This document shows positions 5,728 to 6,491 of a stretch of 6,491 nt of DNA, piece by piece; the stretch's first letter is position 1, and each line of letters begins with the position of its first letter. A program made the translations under genes and the position numbers. Source of the DNA: Paenibacillus sp. (lineage in GTDB: Bacteria; Bacillota; Bacilli; Paenibacillales; NBRC-103111); NCBI GenBank assembly GCA_029239545.1, contig JARBUQ010000283.1, positions 1-6,491 of the forward strand, read 5' to 3'. The notes under the pieces were generated by a model. It saw only the letters and a list, made by a program, of their open reading frames with translations, searched no databases and had not been told where the DNA came from.

Positions 5728-6491
5728 GTGGTAAATATACAGAGAAGTTTTACGAATGTCCCGGAGGCTAAAGGTACCTTATATTTGGTAGGTACACCAA
5801 TCGGCAATCTCGAGGATATGACATTTCGGGCCATTCGAGTGCTCAAGGAAGTGGATTGGATCGCTGCGGAGGATACTCGACAAACCCGCAAGCTATTAAC
5901 CCATTATGAGATTTCGACTCGTCTTGTTAGTTATCATGAGCACAATAAAAGAGCAAGCGGACCGGAGCTAATTCGACATCTATCAGAAGGGAACTCGATC
6001 GCGCTTGTTAGTGATGCCGGGATGCCGGCTATCTCTGACCCAGGCTATGAGCTGGTCCAGTTGGCGATTGAGCATCATATTCCCGTTGTGCCTGTTCCAG
6101 GCGCTAATGCCGCTTTGTGCGCCCTGATCGTCTCAGGGCTGTCAACGGAGCGTTTCTTGTTCGTCGGATTCCTCCCACGGGACAAAAAGTCGCTAAGATT
6201 AGAGCTTGAACGCCTCAAATACACGGAGGCTACGTTATTGCTGTATGAATCCCCGCATCGTGTAGCCAAAACATTGGAGAGCATTGTGGAAACGCTGGGT
6301 GATCGGCAGGTGGCTCTTATGAGGGAGATCAGCAAACGGTATGAAGAGGTGCTGCGTGGAACGGCGGTACAATGCTTGTTGTACGTTCAGGAGCACGAGC
6401 CCAAGGGTGAGTACGTTCTGGCGGTGAGCGGGGCGGAGGGCAGCGAAGAGGAACAGGCAGAGCGTGCTGGTACAAGCTGGTGGCAGGCGTT
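5728..6491 (+). CDS. rsmI: 16S rRNA (cytidine1402-2'-O)-methyltransferase RsmI, 3' end beyond window
   Basis: SAM-dependent tetrapyrrole-methylase-fold enzyme (YabC/YraL family) that 2'-O-methylates C1402 of 16S rRNA in the ribosomal P site. The frame runs open from GTG 5728 to the window end: 254 full codons plus two bases, of ~285-295 expected. Family landmarks in order are LYLVGTPIGNLED (18-30), AAEDTRQTRKLL (46-57), SYHEHN (68-73), LVSDAGMPAISDPG (93-106), VPVPGANAALCALIVSGL, FLFVGFLPR, LLLYESPHRV, and REISKRYEEVLRG followed by GEYVLAV. The AGGAGG site (5715-5720), inside the last codons of the trmN6-like gene, is 7 nt from GTG, and the 2-bp gap implies translational coupling. In Bacillus subtilis the small GIY-YIG gene yazA lies between these two; it is absent here. 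Confidence 0.96.
   Translation, partial: MVNIQRSFTNVPEAKGTLYLVGTPIGNLEDMTFRAIRVLKEVDWIAAEDTRQTRKLLTHYEISTRLVSYHEHNKRASGPELIRHLSEGNSIALVSDAGMPAISDPGYELVQLAIEHHIPVVPVPGANAALCALIVSGLSTERFLFVGFLPRDKKSLRLELERLKYTEATLLLYESPHRVAKTLESIVETLGDRQVALMREISKRYEEVLRGTAVQCLLYVQEHEPKGEYVLAVSGAEGSEEEQAERAGTSWWQA

Noticed and set aside
1..6491. A hidden defence system, mobile element, CRISPR array or RNA gene
   Set aside because: Every reading frame of size is accounted for by conserved housekeeping families, spacers are under 125 bp, and no transposase, integrase, spaced repeats of CRISPR type or tRNA/rRNA-like sequence is visible.

Overview
The window is a 6.5-kb stretch of Gram-positive (Firmicutes) housekeeping chromosome, all on the + strand. 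Its gene order matches the tmk-yaaQ-yaaR-holB-yaaT-yabA-yabB-yabC block that lies near the replication origin in Bacillus. Protein style, strong AGGAGG-type ribosome sites, GTG/TTG starts and the repeats found between genes suggest Paenibacillus or a close relative. That genus call is inference; the gene order is read directly.

Layout: (1) 1-851, the 3' part of a PLP-dependent Orn/Lys/Arg decarboxylase-family gene (yaaO type), cut by the window start but keeping its catalytic lysine. (2) 967-1626, thymidylate kinase (tmk) with a TTG start. (3) 1627-1725, a spacer with a near-perfect cre-like palindrome and an extended -10 promoter candidate. (4) 1726-2055 darA (yaaQ, c-di-AMP receptor), 2071-2517 yaaR (DUF327), 2553-3527 holB (clamp-loader delta prime). 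(5) 3526-3635, a spacer of three ~40-bp hairpin units with a shared linker and different, still self-complementary arms. (6) 3643-4446 ricT (yaaT) and 4472-4840 yabA, closed by a clear intrinsic terminator. (7) 4937-5725 trmN6-like methyltransferase (yabB), then 5728 to the window end, rsmI, truncated on the right.

The genes join several core processes: dTTP supply (tmk), replisome loading (holB) and initiation control (yabA), second-messenger sensing (darA), RNase Y-linked mRNA processing and sporulation phosphorelay (ricT), and methylation of tRNA and 16S rRNA (trmN6, rsmI). The coding content is well known. I see no defence system, mobile element, CRISPR array or RNA gene. The least explained parts are the hairpin-unit array before ricT and the palindrome before darA.
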